In this document: piece by piece, positions 36,734-44,197 of the stretch
Numbering within the stretch: the first letter of the stretch is position 1
Layout: each line of letters starts with the position of its first letter
Source: Natronococcus sp. A-GB1
GTDB lineage: Archaea > Halobacteriota > Halobacteria > Halobacteriales > Natrialbaceae
NCBI RefSeq assembly: GCF_029688845.1
Contig: NZ_JARUKW010000002.1
Span: forward strand, 310,001 to 374,000
DNA: 64,000 nt
Direction: 5' to 3'
The notes under the pieces: model-generated
The model's database searches: none
Seen by the model: only the letters and a program-made list of their open reading frames with translations
What the model was told of the DNA's origin: nothing
Translations under genes and position numbers: made by a program

Positions 36734-36759
36734 CTTCGGCCGGTAGTGTTCCACGCGAC

Positions 36760-36935
36760 AGCACTACTCCGAAAGCCCTGATTCAGTTCGAGGAAGGCAG
36801 GCGACCGTAGGACCGCAGCCGTCAGGCGAGGACCGCACGGAGCCTCCCGACTCGAACGGAGTCGCCCCTTTCAGTCCCACCCATCGGCGGCTGACGAGGG
36901 GGCCGTCACGGAGAACCAATACGGGTAGCTGGAGG
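36760..36935 (+). mobile_element. Possible remnant of an insertion element (3' end)
   Basis: A forward open frame of about 44 codons runs from after a TGA near 36780 to a TAG at about 36927-36929. It has no start, is rich in Arg, Ser and Gly (AGDRRTAAVRRGPHGASRLE, then SHPSAADEGAVTENQYG) and is unlike the acidic host proteins. It contains small inverted repeats (ACTC...GAGT). The composition and wording remind me of the downstream ends of haloarchaeal IS200/IS605-type elements, but I cannot prove it. The DNA immediately to the right is AT-rich. Confidence 0.3.
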
Positions 36936-37025
36936 AGAGCGTGTCATAGAATTATTCTCGTGGAGCTGCTTTCATCCCTATTCCAGTGAACCAACCGCTA
37001 CGTAGGATATTTACTGAGCGAAAAG

Positions 37026-37034
37026 GTATATATG
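37026..37034 (+). promoter_or_regulatory. TATA box of the DUF4870 gene
   Basis: GGTATATAT, about 27 bases before the ATG at 37058; predicts a leaderless mRNA. Confidence 0.55.
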
Positions 37035-37057
37035 ATGATAAAAGTTAACAGGATGTA

Positions 37058-37459
37058 ATGGCCATCTCAGCGACACCATCTGGCTCCGATCAATCTAAAA
37101 ATCGTTCTCTGGGCGGCATTCTCGTCCACGTACTGGCGCTTTTCACCAGTTTTGTCGGCCCTGCCATCGTGTATGCCGCCTCGAATCATGAATTTACGCG
37201 AGAGAACGCCCGAAACGCGATTAATTGGCACATCATTGTTCAGGTTCTGTGGGCCGTTTCGTTCGTGCTTTCGCTCACAATGTCGTTGCCCTCTCCCTTC
37301 GATACGGCCTTCGGCTTAATTGGTCTCCCCGTGCTACTCGCATTTGCGGTCTTGGGTTCCGCTACATTTGTGTTTGCTATTGTGGCTACGTGGAAAGCGG
37401 CGTCCGGGTCAGCGTGGTCGTATCCCGGCACGATTAATATTATTGACCGACTCCGATAG
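37058..37459 (+). CDS. DUF4870-family membrane protein
   Basis: 133 residues. LGGILVHVLALFTSFVGPAIVYAAS, then the signature ENARNAINWHII, then three more hydrophobic segments and SAWSYPGTINII at the end: this is the DUF4870/Tic20-like small membrane protein pattern, about four helices. Function unknown. The gene is clearly more AT-rich than its neighbours and sits beside an element-like remnant, both of which suggest a later arrival. Confidence 0.8.
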   Translation: MAISATPSGSDQSKNRSLGGILVHVLALFTSFVGPAIVYAASNHEFTRENARNAINWHIIVQVLWAVSFVLSLTMSLPSPFDTAFGLIGLPVLLAFAVLGSATFVFAIVATWKAASGSAWSYPGTINIIDRLR

Positions 37460-37559
37460 TCGGTATATTGAGTGGTAACTGCTTGGTCTGTACGTACCGT
37501 CTGTCTGGTAGTTGAAGAGAGGTATACGAACCGTTCTATGACACCCTCGGAGGAGTTAA

Positions 37560-39140
37560 TCAGGCCTTCCGCGGCGACTCGAGCTCGATATCGGCTGCCT
37601 CGAGCAGTTCCTCGACCTCTTCGCGCTTCTCCTGGTGTTCCTCGAGGAACTCCTTCATGAGCTGGGCGGCCTGTTCCTTGCAGTCGCCACAGAGCCGTTC
37701 GCCGCCGACACACTCGTCGTACACCCGTTTGGCGAACTCGTCGTCGTCGCCGGCCAGCAGGTAGGCGTACAGTTCGTAGACCGGGCACTCGTCGGCCTTT
37801 CCGCCCTTCTCGCGTTGCTCTTCGGCCGTTTCGCGGCCCCCGGTCGTCGCGGATTTGACTTTGTCGTACCCCGTCTCAGGGTCGTCGAGCAGCGAGATGT
37901 GGCTCGCCGGAACGGACGAGGACATCTTCCCGCCCGTCAACCCGGTCATGAAGCGGTGGTAGATCGACGACGGCGGGCGGAAGCCGTAGCCGCCGTTGTC
38001 GACCTCGACCTTGCGGGCCAGCTCCTCGGCCTCCGCTCGGTCGAGTTCGAAGGCGTCGACGTGATTCTCGTAGACGCGCTTCTCGCCGTCGATTGCCTCG
38101 ATCAGGGTGTCGAACGCCTCGTCGGTCGCCCGCCGATCGAAGAAGCGGGTTCGCGGGCGGACGGGTTCCATGCCGGCCTCCTCGAGTTTCGTCAGCACCG
38201 TACTCAGGGTGTCGGCCGCGACGCCGAGCTCCTCGAGGGGGGTCTCCTCGATCGCCTCCGCAACGTGGACACACCGGAGCTGGTCGTCGTCGAACTCGGC
38301 CGGATCGAGCTTCTCGTGGAAGTCGGCGACGAGGTCGCGCTCCTCCTCCTCGAGCTCGAAACTCGCGTACGCCTCCGAGACTTTGAAAAAGCGGGTGCGC
38401 TCGGCCAGGTCGCGGGCCAGGCGGACGTGGGGGTCCTGGTCGGGACCGACCGGGATGACGGTCGGCTTGGGCTCTTCGAGCTGGGGGTAGAGGATGTCGG
38501 CCATCTGGGTGACGACCGACTGCATGTGCGAGACGTCGGTCTCGCCGTCGAAGCCGTAGATCGCCTGGAACTCCGAGAAGTTGGCGTCGGCGCCGATATC
38601 GAAGGCCAGATCCTGGACCTCCCGGTTCGTCGACTGGCGGTAGAGTGTCCCCTCGTCGGGATCGAATCCGAGCGCGAGCAGCGAGAGGAGGTAGTCCCGG
38701 GCGTGCTCGTCGATCTCATCCCAGCTCATCCCGCGGGCCGAGTTCGCCTCGAGATCGGCGATCAGCCCGTAGGCGTCGGCGCCCTGCTGCTGGTGCCAGA
38801 TGATCTCGTCGAAGACGAGCTTGTGGCCGATGTGGGGGTCGCCGGTAGGCATGAAGCCCGAGAGGACCGCGGCGTCCTCGCCCTTCCGTAGCGCCTCGGC
38901 GACCGCTCGGTAGTCCCGGTGGCCGAAGATGACCCCGCGGCGCATCAGGTAGTGGGGGTTGGGCACCTCCTCGAGCACCTCGTCGAACTCCTCGATGCCG
39001 AACTCCTCGAATAGCTTCCGGTAGTCGGAGACGGCCGAGGAGCCCCACGGATCCAGCGCGACGTCGTCGGCTCCGGCTGCCCCGCCGTCCGCGATCGGTT
39101 CTCCTGACTCGGACTCCTCGGCTGGCTCGTCTCCGGTCAT
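37560..39140 (-). CDS. trpS: Tryptophanyl-tRNA synthetase (main archaeal copy)
   Basis: 526 residues from ATG 39140 (MTGDEPAEESESGEP). Class I features: HIGH motif HIGH as PTGDPHIGHKLVFDE, KMSKS as GGKMSSSVPASH, plus VIPVGPDQDPHVRLARDLAE and the C-terminal anticodon region with CPVYELYAYLLAG and CVGGERLCGDCK. The N-terminal 45 residues are an acidic extension. A TTTTGCG TATA-like box lies about 28 bases upstream, so no leader peptide can be fitted. In other haloarchaea this gene neighbours endA (from memory); here MGMT and a DUF35/thiolase pair lie between them. The second TrpRS is at 14323. Confidence 0.95.
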   Translation of the reverse strand: MTGDEPAEESESGEPIADGGAAGADDVALDPWGSSAVSDYRKLFEEFGIEEFDEVLEEVPNPHYLMRRGVIFGHRDYRAVAEALRKGEDAAVLSGFMPTGDPHIGHKLVFDEIIWHQQQGADAYGLIADLEANSARGMSWDEIDEHARDYLLSLLALGFDPDEGTLYRQSTNREVQDLAFDIGADANFSEFQAIYGFDGETDVSHMQSVVTQMADILYPQLEEPKPTVIPVGPDQDPHVRLARDLAERTRFFKVSEAYASFELEEEERDLVADFHEKLDPAEFDDDQLRCVHVAEAIEETPLEELGVAADTLSTVLTKLEEAGMEPVRPRTRFFDRRATDEAFDTLIEAIDGEKRVYENHVDAFELDRAEAEELARKVEVDNGGYGFRPPSSIYHRFMTGLTGGKMSSSVPASHISLLDDPETGYDKVKSATTGGRETAEEQREKGGKADECPVYELYAYLLAGDDDEFAKRVYDECVGGERLCGDCKEQAAQLMKEFLEEHQEKREEVEELLEAADIELESPRKA

Positions 39141-39230
39141 TAGCTGCGTTTTGGCGCGCCAGCGCGCAAAAGGCTTCGGCTTCGGATTTGCGACCCCGAT
39201 AGCGAAGTGGTCCGCGGCCGATCGTCGGGT

Positions 39231-39626
39231 ATGAACGTCCGACTCTTCGACGGCGAACTCGAGCTCGAGGATAGGCGAATCGACGCGGACCCGACGCTCG
39301 TTCGTGAACAGCTGCGGGAGTACGAAACCGGCACGAGAGAGTGCTTCACCCTCGAGGTCGATTCCCCTGACACCTTCACTGGGAAGGTGATGCGCGCGAT
39401 GGAGCGAATTCCGTACGGCGAGACGCGCACTTACGGCGACCTCGCCGCGGAACTCGAGACCGCCCCGATCGCCGTCGGGCAGGCCTGCGGTCGGAATCCG
39501 GTTCCCGTGATCGTCCCCTGCCATCGCGTCGTGAGCAGCGACTCGCTCACCGGCTACGCCGGCGGACTCGATATGAAACGGCGCCTGCTCGAGCACGAGG
39601 GCGCCGAGATTCCTGGAGCCGAGTAG
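39231..39626 (+). CDS. ogt: Methylated-DNA-protein cysteine methyltransferase
   Basis: 131 residues. The active-site motif PCHRVV is present in VIVPCHRVVSSDSLTGYAGG, preceded by the helix-turn-helix region with RIPYGETRTYGDLAAELE and GQACGRNP (the Asn hinge and Arg finger). It repairs O6-alkylguanine by irreversible transfer to the cysteine. The N-terminal domain is short. The ATG at 39231 was chosen because it starts MNVRLFDGELELEDRR; the GTG upstream at 39207 gives a poor extension. Divergent from trpS. Confidence 0.92.
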   Translation: MNVRLFDGELELEDRRIDADPTLVREQLREYETGTRECFTLEVDSPDTFTGKVMRAMERIPYGETRTYGDLAAELETAPIAVGQACGRNPVPVIVPCHRVVSSDSLTGYAGGLDMKRRLLEHEGAEIPGAE

Positions 39627-39705
39627 CAGGAGTTTGGGTTTGGATCTGAACAGACCGAGTCATTTGATTGGCCACCGACATTCGGCGTGGGTCCGGGCCT
39701 GACCC

Positions 39706-40137
39706 TCACCGTGGCTCGAAGATGTGGACCGGCCAGTCGGTCTCGTAGTCGAGCGCGACCTCCCGTTCTGCGGCCGTCGGTTCGTGCACCGTGAGTTCGA
39801 CCGAGGCACCGATGGCGACGTCGGCGTAGTCGGCGGCCACGCGCCCAAGAAGGCGGCCACCGTCTGCGAGTTCTACGACGGCGACCGTGTAGGGTGCGTC
39901 CGCTTCGAACGCCGGCGGCGGCGTGTGGACTTCCGTATACGAAAAGACCTGGCCCTCGCGCGACCGTGGTTCGACGTCGACGGCACGACTGCCGCAGCCG
40001 TAGCAGGCCGGCCGCGGCGGTAACAGCACCTGTCCACAGTCCGCACAGACTCCGCCCAGGAGTTCGCCGTCCGCAAGGGCGTCGAAAAAGCCCGGAAGTG
40101 TCCGCGGGTCGGCTGCATCGAGGTCACCGTCAGTCAT
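39706..40137 (-). CDS. DUF35 OB-fold/zinc-ribbon protein (thiolase partner)
   Basis: 143 residues. An N-terminal helix (LPGFFDALADGELLG) leads to a rubredoxin-like zinc ribbon CADCGQVLLPPRPACYGCG, followed by an OB fold with GQVFSYTEVHTPPPAFEADAPYTVAVVELADGGRLLGRV. These proteins bind acyl-CoA and hold archaeal thiolase and HMG-CoA synthase together for acetoacetyl-CoA/HMG-CoA formation. The start overlaps the thiolase stop by four bases, so the pair is co-translated. Confidence 0.9.
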   Translation of the reverse strand: MTDGDLDAADPRTLPGFFDALADGELLGGVCADCGQVLLPPRPACYGCGSRAVDVEPRSREGQVFSYTEVHTPPPAFEADAPYTVAVVELADGGRLLGRVAADYADVAIGASVELTVHEPTAAEREVALDYETDWPVHIFEPR

Positions 40138-41303
40138 GGTGCCTCTGCCGTCGTGAGCACATGACCAACGGTGACGGCGTCTGCGACGCCCCCTTCGTTG
40201 AGCAACAAGGCCGTCTCGGCCCCCTCGACCGCGCGGTCGCCCGCAGCTCCCGTGAGCTGTTCGTAGGCTTCGAGCGCCTGCAAGAGCCCGGTCGCGCCGA
40301 TGGGGTGGCCGCGGGCCTTCAGTCCGCCGCTCGGACTCAACTGCACGTCCGTCCAGCCGTCTGCCCGCTCCGCTGGCGACTGGTAGCTCTGATAGCCCGT
40401 TCCGGCGGGAGCGAAGCCGGCGGCCTCCGCGAGCAGCGCCTCACAGACAGTGAAGGCGTCGTGGACTTCCGCGAAATCGACGTCTGTGGCGTCGATGCCC
40501 GCTTCCTCGTAGGCCGTTTCGGCGGCGATGCGAGCGCCCGCGATGTCGGTCATGTCTCGCTCGGCGACCGCGATGTTGTTTGCGGACGCCCCGCTGCCCG
40601 CGACGCGTACCTGCGGGCGGTCGAGATCGTCCGCCAGCTCGGCGGTCGTCACGAGGATGGCGGCGGCGCCGTCCCCAACTGGCGCACAGTCGTAGAGTTT
40701 CAACGGCGGGGCGATGGGATCAGATTCCAGCACCGTCGCCACGTCGATCTCCTTCGGAAACTGTGCCCGTGGATTGCGAGCGGCGTTAGCGTGGTTTTTG
40801 ACCGCGATTTCGGCGAGGTCGTGTTCCGTGGCGTTCGTCTCATGCAGGTAGCGCTTGGCGAGCAGCGCGTACTGGCTGGGCGCGGTGATACCGGAGCGTT
40901 GCTCGATAGCTCGGTCGAACGCCGCCGACAGCGCGTCCGTCGCGCCGCTGGTGCCCGCAGCCGTCATCTTCTCGACGCCGCACGCGAGTACGGCCTCGTG
41001 TTCGCCGTTGCGGACGTCTTTGACCGCGTGGCGCAACGCGAGTGCGCCTGCGGCGGCGCATCCCTCGACCCGTTCGGCGGGGACGTGACGGAGGCCGGCC
41101 CACTCGGCCAAAAGCGTTCCGTACATGATCTGGTGTTCGTAGCTCTCCGACTGGTTGCCGACGTACACCGCCTCGACGAGGTCGGCAGGGTCGGGCAGTT
41201 CGTCGAACGCCTCCGCGAGGGCGACCGAGAACAGGTCGCGACCCGGGAGGTCCGTGCGGCCGAGCGCCGAGGCGCCGACCGACGCGATGACTGGCTTTGG
41301 CAT
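40134..41303 (-). CDS. Thiolase-family acetyl-CoA acetyltransferase
   Basis: 389 residues. SCP-x/archaeal thiolase pattern: nucleophilic cysteine in VEGCAAAGALALRHAV, then the HDAF and GHPIGATGLLQALEAYEQLTG motifs that hold the other catalytic residues. The conserved second cysteine of bacterial thiolases is not obvious near the C-terminus (LLLNEGGVADAV), as in archaeal enzymes that work with DUF35 partners. Likely condenses two acetyl-CoA molecules or cleaves 3-ketoacyl-CoA. Operon with the DUF35 gene at 39706. This pair is an insertion between trpS and endA. Confidence 0.9.
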   Translation of the reverse strand: MPKPVIASVGASALGRTDLPGRDLFSVALAEAFDELPDPADLVEAVYVGNQSESYEHQIMYGTLLAEWAGLRHVPAERVEGCAAAGALALRHAVKDVRNGEHEAVLACGVEKMTAAGTSGATDALSAAFDRAIEQRSGITAPSQYALLAKRYLHETNATEHDLAEIAVKNHANAARNPRAQFPKEIDVATVLESDPIAPPLKLYDCAPVGDGAAAILVTTAELADDLDRPQVRVAGSGASANNIAVAERDMTDIAGARIAAETAYEEAGIDATDVDFAEVHDAFTVCEALLAEAAGFAPAGTGYQSYQSPAERADGWTDVQLSPSGGLKARGHPIGATGLLQALEAYEQLTGAAGDRAVEGAETALLLNEGGVADAVTVGHVLTTAEAP

Positions 41304-41417
41304 GTGTACCTATCACGGTCTTGATGGGCGTTGTTAACTGTTCGCATTCGACCGCTGGCTGAACTATCGAATCATAGAGTGCTCAAATGGCATCGAGGGA
41401 ACTACTGAAATCCACAC

Positions 41418-41483
41418 TTGTACGGAACGGTCTACAGGCGGAGCAGGCCGAGTGCCTCGGGACTTGACCCCGAGGCGGTTCAC
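41418..41483 (+). mobile_element. IS200/IS605-type right-end-like hairpin (remnant)
   Basis: GCCTCGG (41455-41461), an eight-base loop, CCGAGGC (41470-41476), then GG and TTCAC at 41479-41483. A subterminal hairpin followed by TTCAC is the typical right end of IS200/IS605-family elements in haloarchaea. No transposase gene is present, so this is a remnant or a non-autonomous miniature element. The 12-mer CTTGTACGGAAC at about 41418 also occurs near 9751, in another gap. Confidence 0.4.
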
Positions 41484-41489
41484 AATTCG

Positions 41490-42527
41490 TCAGGGGGTCA
41501 GCCGCTCGAGTGACCACCACTCGATCCCGTCATCGCCGACCAGGGCGAACACCATCGTCTTGCGGACCCCGTGGGCCAGCCGGACGTCGAGGGCGATGTC
41601 GCGGGGTTCGAAAACGTGGTCGGCGGGGTGGACCCGCACCAGCAGCTCGGAGTGACCCAGGTCGTCGACCGAATCGACGTCGGCGTAGGTCCGGAAGTCC
41701 GCGCCGAACTTGTAGCCCGTCTTGGGGACGAGCCCGCGCTCGCGGAGCTCGCCGTAGACCCGTAGCCGGCGGTCGAACCGCTCGCCTTCGACCTCGCGGC
41801 CCCGTTCCCGGACGGTCGCGGGGTCGAGGTCGAGTGCGCCCCCCTCGGCGAGATAGGTCGCCTCGAGCAGCGAACACTGCAGGGTCGGCTCGTCGTACTC
41901 CCGACCCTCGAGGGGCTGGCCGTAGAACGTCTCTTCGTACAGCTCGAGGGGCGGTTCCCAGACGACGACCCGGTCGGCGAGCAGGTTCGCCTCGCAGCTC
42001 TCGGGGAGTCCGGACGCCGAGGATCCCGTGGGATCCCGGCGGTTCACCTCGAAGTACGTAATTTCGCTTTCCTCGTCGACGACCGCGAGGACGCCCGCCT
42101 CGAGGTCCCGACCGGCGACATCGGTCCGCTCGCCCAGCACCCGCAGGGCGTAGGCGATCTCCCCGTCCTCAGGTCCCTTTCCACGGGGGAAAACGGCGAA
42201 CTCCGTCTCCGGAGGATCCTCGAGCCACGGCTCCGCTGCGGGCGAGAGGTAAAATCCTCGCTCGCGGAGGTCGGCGTAGACCAGAAATCGGACGCCGAAG
42301 TCGGGACCGGGTTCGCGAGCCAGCAGCGATCGGAAGTCGAGTCGTTCGTCGCCGTCGACGACGGCCGCGAGGTCGCCCCGGTAGAGCAGGTGGGCCGCCT
42401 CGACCGGCGCGAGGGCGATCTCGTTGCCCTCGAGCGGATAGCCGTAGCCCCGCGAGTCGTGATAGCGCTGGCGGGCGTCGCCGCCGACGCGGACGACGCC
42501 GTCCTCGAACCGCCCCTCGAGTGACAT
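41490..42527 (-). CDS. endA: tRNA-splicing endonuclease
   Basis: 345 residues, the duplicated-domain (alpha2) form. Each half holds an endonuclease-like fold: the first ends in VNRRDPTGSSASG, the second carries the catalytic residues, with tyrosine in TGYKFGADFRTY, histidine in LGHSELLVRVHPAD and lysine in VRLAHGVRKTMVFAL. It excises introns at bulge-helix-bulge sites in pre-tRNA, including haloarchaeal tRNATrp. Start ATG 42527, MSLEGRFEDGVVRVGG. It is followed on the same strand by the IS-like hairpin and then the thiolase gene. Confidence 0.94.
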   Translation of the reverse strand: MSLEGRFEDGVVRVGGDARQRYHDSRGYGYPLEGNEIALAPVEAAHLLYRGDLAAVVDGDERLDFRSLLAREPGPDFGVRFLVYADLRERGFYLSPAAEPWLEDPPETEFAVFPRGKGPEDGEIAYALRVLGERTDVAGRDLEAGVLAVVDEESEITYFEVNRRDPTGSSASGLPESCEANLLADRVVVWEPPLELYEETFYGQPLEGREYDEPTLQCSLLEATYLAEGGALDLDPATVRERGREVEGERFDRRLRVYGELRERGLVPKTGYKFGADFRTYADVDSVDDLGHSELLVRVHPADHVFEPRDIALDVRLAHGVRKTMVFALVGDDGIEWWSLERLTP

Positions 42528-42591
42528 ACCCGGCTCTTTGCCGGGGATCACTAAGTGGCTGTGGATCCCGTCGGAGCCCGCTCCGGCCAGT

Positions 42592-43356
42592 TCAGTCGTC
42601 GACGCCGGCCTCGACCCGGTACTCGCCGACCCGTCGACAGGTCGCGTCGAGACAGCGCGCGCCGGTGCCGGTCTCGAACGTCGGCAGCCCACAGCCGCAG
42701 TCGCCGTCGACGACGCCGGCGGGCACCGCGAAACCGGTGTCACAGTCTGGATAGTGCTCGCAGCCGGCGATCAGTCCGCCCCGCCGGAGGATCTGCAGGT
42801 CGCCGTCACAGTTCGGTTCCGGACAGTTCCACTCGCGGTCGAACGCCTCGCGGACGGCCTCGTCCAGCGACTCACAGCCTCGGTCGAGACAGACGTCGAA
42901 CGCGAGCCCGCGCTCAACGCGCATTCGTGGGAGGCCACAGGCACAGCGCTCCTCGCGGATCGTCGCGTCCGAGGGAATCCCGTAGCGGTCGCCGCAGTCG
43001 ACGCAGTGGACCCCCGAGGAGCGAACGAGGGCGCCGTCACAGTTCGGACAGGTCCCAACTGGCGTTCCCGCCGCCGAGGCCGGGTAGTGGGCGAACCCCT
43101 CCTGTTCGTGAGCGGCGATCCGCAACGTCTGGGTGTCCTTCTTTGCGACGAGCGTGAAGTCGCCCGCCCGGTCGCTCGAGACGCTGTCGGCGCGGGTGAG
43201 CCAGGCGACGGGCTGGTAGCCGTCGATATCGTGGACGAGCACGGTGTTGTCGGGCTTGACGATCGTCGTTACTCGACCGCGGTACTCCGATCGGTCGGCA
43301 TCCTCCGCGATGACGGTGCAGTCGCCCGCGAGCACGCGGATGGCGTCGTCGATCAT
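42592..43356 (-). CDS. NucS-N-like domain with topoisomerase-type zinc fingers
   Basis: 254 residues. The N-terminal part (CTVIAEDADRSEYRGRVTT, IVKPDNTVLVHDIDGYQPVAW) resembles the DNA-binding domain of NucS/EndoMS (which reads ...VLVHRPTG.KPVNW). The nuclease domain of NucS is absent; instead, several cysteine clusters follow (CPNCDGALVRSSGVHCVDCG, CACGLPRMRV, NCPEPNCDG, CEHYPDCDTGF, CGCGLPTFET), as in the C4 zinc fingers of type IA topoisomerases. It likely binds single-stranded or structured DNA. The ATG at 43356 lies 27 bases after a TTTAAGTA TATA box. Neighbour of endA on the same strand. Confidence 0.75.
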   Translation of the reverse strand: MIDDAIRVLAGDCTVIAEDADRSEYRGRVTTIVKPDNTVLVHDIDGYQPVAWLTRADSVSSDRAGDFTLVAKKDTQTLRIAAHEQEGFAHYPASAAGTPVGTCPNCDGALVRSSGVHCVDCGDRYGIPSDATIREERCACGLPRMRVERGLAFDVCLDRGCESLDEAVREAFDREWNCPEPNCDGDLQILRRGGLIAGCEHYPDCDTGFAVPAGVVDGDCGCGLPTFETGTGARCLDATCRRVGEYRVEAGVDD

Positions 43357-43449
43357 GGGGTCGTTGGCCGCGCTCCGGTACTTAAACTCGAGGGCGGTGT
43401 CGGACTCGCAACGCCACATCTTTCTCTCCGCGCTCGGATCCACGACGGT

Positions 43450-44154
43450 ATGGCCGATCCGAACGTGGAGCCCGCCAAGTTGGGGGATCCGTCCCGGTTC
43501 GAGGACGACGTCACAGCTCTGGCGCGAGCGCTTCGAACGGCTGAGGAAGCGGACGACGAACTTCGGCGGCGAGTGGAGTCGGTCGTGGGAGAGCTACAGG
43601 ACCTCCTTGCGGAAGCCAACGGCGGACACGCCCCGATCGACACTCGGACGGGCGGAACGATCACGCCCCTGGCTCCCGAACCCGAGCGAATCGAGCTGGC
43701 CGACATCGCCCACGCGCTGTCGAATCTCAGTCGGTTCGCGGGACAGGGGAAGCACTTTCATAGCGTCGCCCGCCATTCGGTCCACGTCAGCCGCGAGGTC
43801 GAGGCCCGGGACGGGAGTCGGGCGGCGCAGCGATGGGGACTGCTTCACGACGCCAGCGAGGCCTACCTCTCGGACGTTCCCGCCCCGGTCAAGCGGAGTC
43901 TTCCGGGGTACACAGCCGCCGAGCGTCGGCTTCAGGCGGCCGTCCGGGATGCGGTGGAACTCGAGCTGACGACCGAGGACGAACGGCTGGTCGACGCCGC
44001 GGACGGAGCGATCGGGCGGTACGAGCTCGCGGTTCACTTCCCGAGCGAACGCCGAGAGAAACCCCAGCTCGAGGTCGCTCCCGCGGAGATCGATCCCGAC
44101 GCCGACCCGAAGGCGCTGTTTCTCGAGCGGGCACGTGAACTAAATCTCGAGTGA
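43450..44154 (+). CDS. HD-domain phosphohydrolase (YfbR-like)
   Basis: 234 residues. The HD pattern runs: FHSVARHSVHVSREVE (first His), WGLLHDASEAYLSDVPAPVK (HD and the D further on), and later RYELAVHF. It is of the 5'-deoxynucleotidase/COG1896 type, which hydrolyses nucleoside monophosphates or diphosphates; the exact substrate is unknown. N-terminal 60 residues contain a coiled-coil-like acidic region (ALRTAEEADDELRRRVESV). ATG at 43450 (MADPNVEPAKLGDPSRF). Divergent from the zinc-finger gene. Confidence 0.85.
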   Translation: MADPNVEPAKLGDPSRFEDDVTALARALRTAEEADDELRRRVESVVGELQDLLAEANGGHAPIDTRTGGTITPLAPEPERIELADIAHALSNLSRFAGQGKHFHSVARHSVHVSREVEARDGSRAAQRWGLLHDASEAYLSDVPAPVKRSLPGYTAAERRLQAAVRDAVELELTTEDERLVDAADGAIGRYELAVHFPSERREKPQLEVAPAEIDPDADPKALFLERARELNLE

Positions 44155-44197
44155 GCCGAAAAACGGATCGAGTGAGTCGAAAACTGGAGCTGACGGG

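Noticed and set aside
36760-36935. Structured RNA such as RNase P RNA or SRP RNA
   Set aside because: The stretch GAGGAAGGC looked suggestive, but the conserved GAGGAAAGTC and ACAGAA boxes of RNase P RNA and the GGAAGG/AGCAG core of SRP RNA are missing.
39141-39180. Leader peptide for the main trpS at 39140
   Set aside because: TATA-like TTTTGCG lies about 28 bases before the ATG; no upstream ORF fits.
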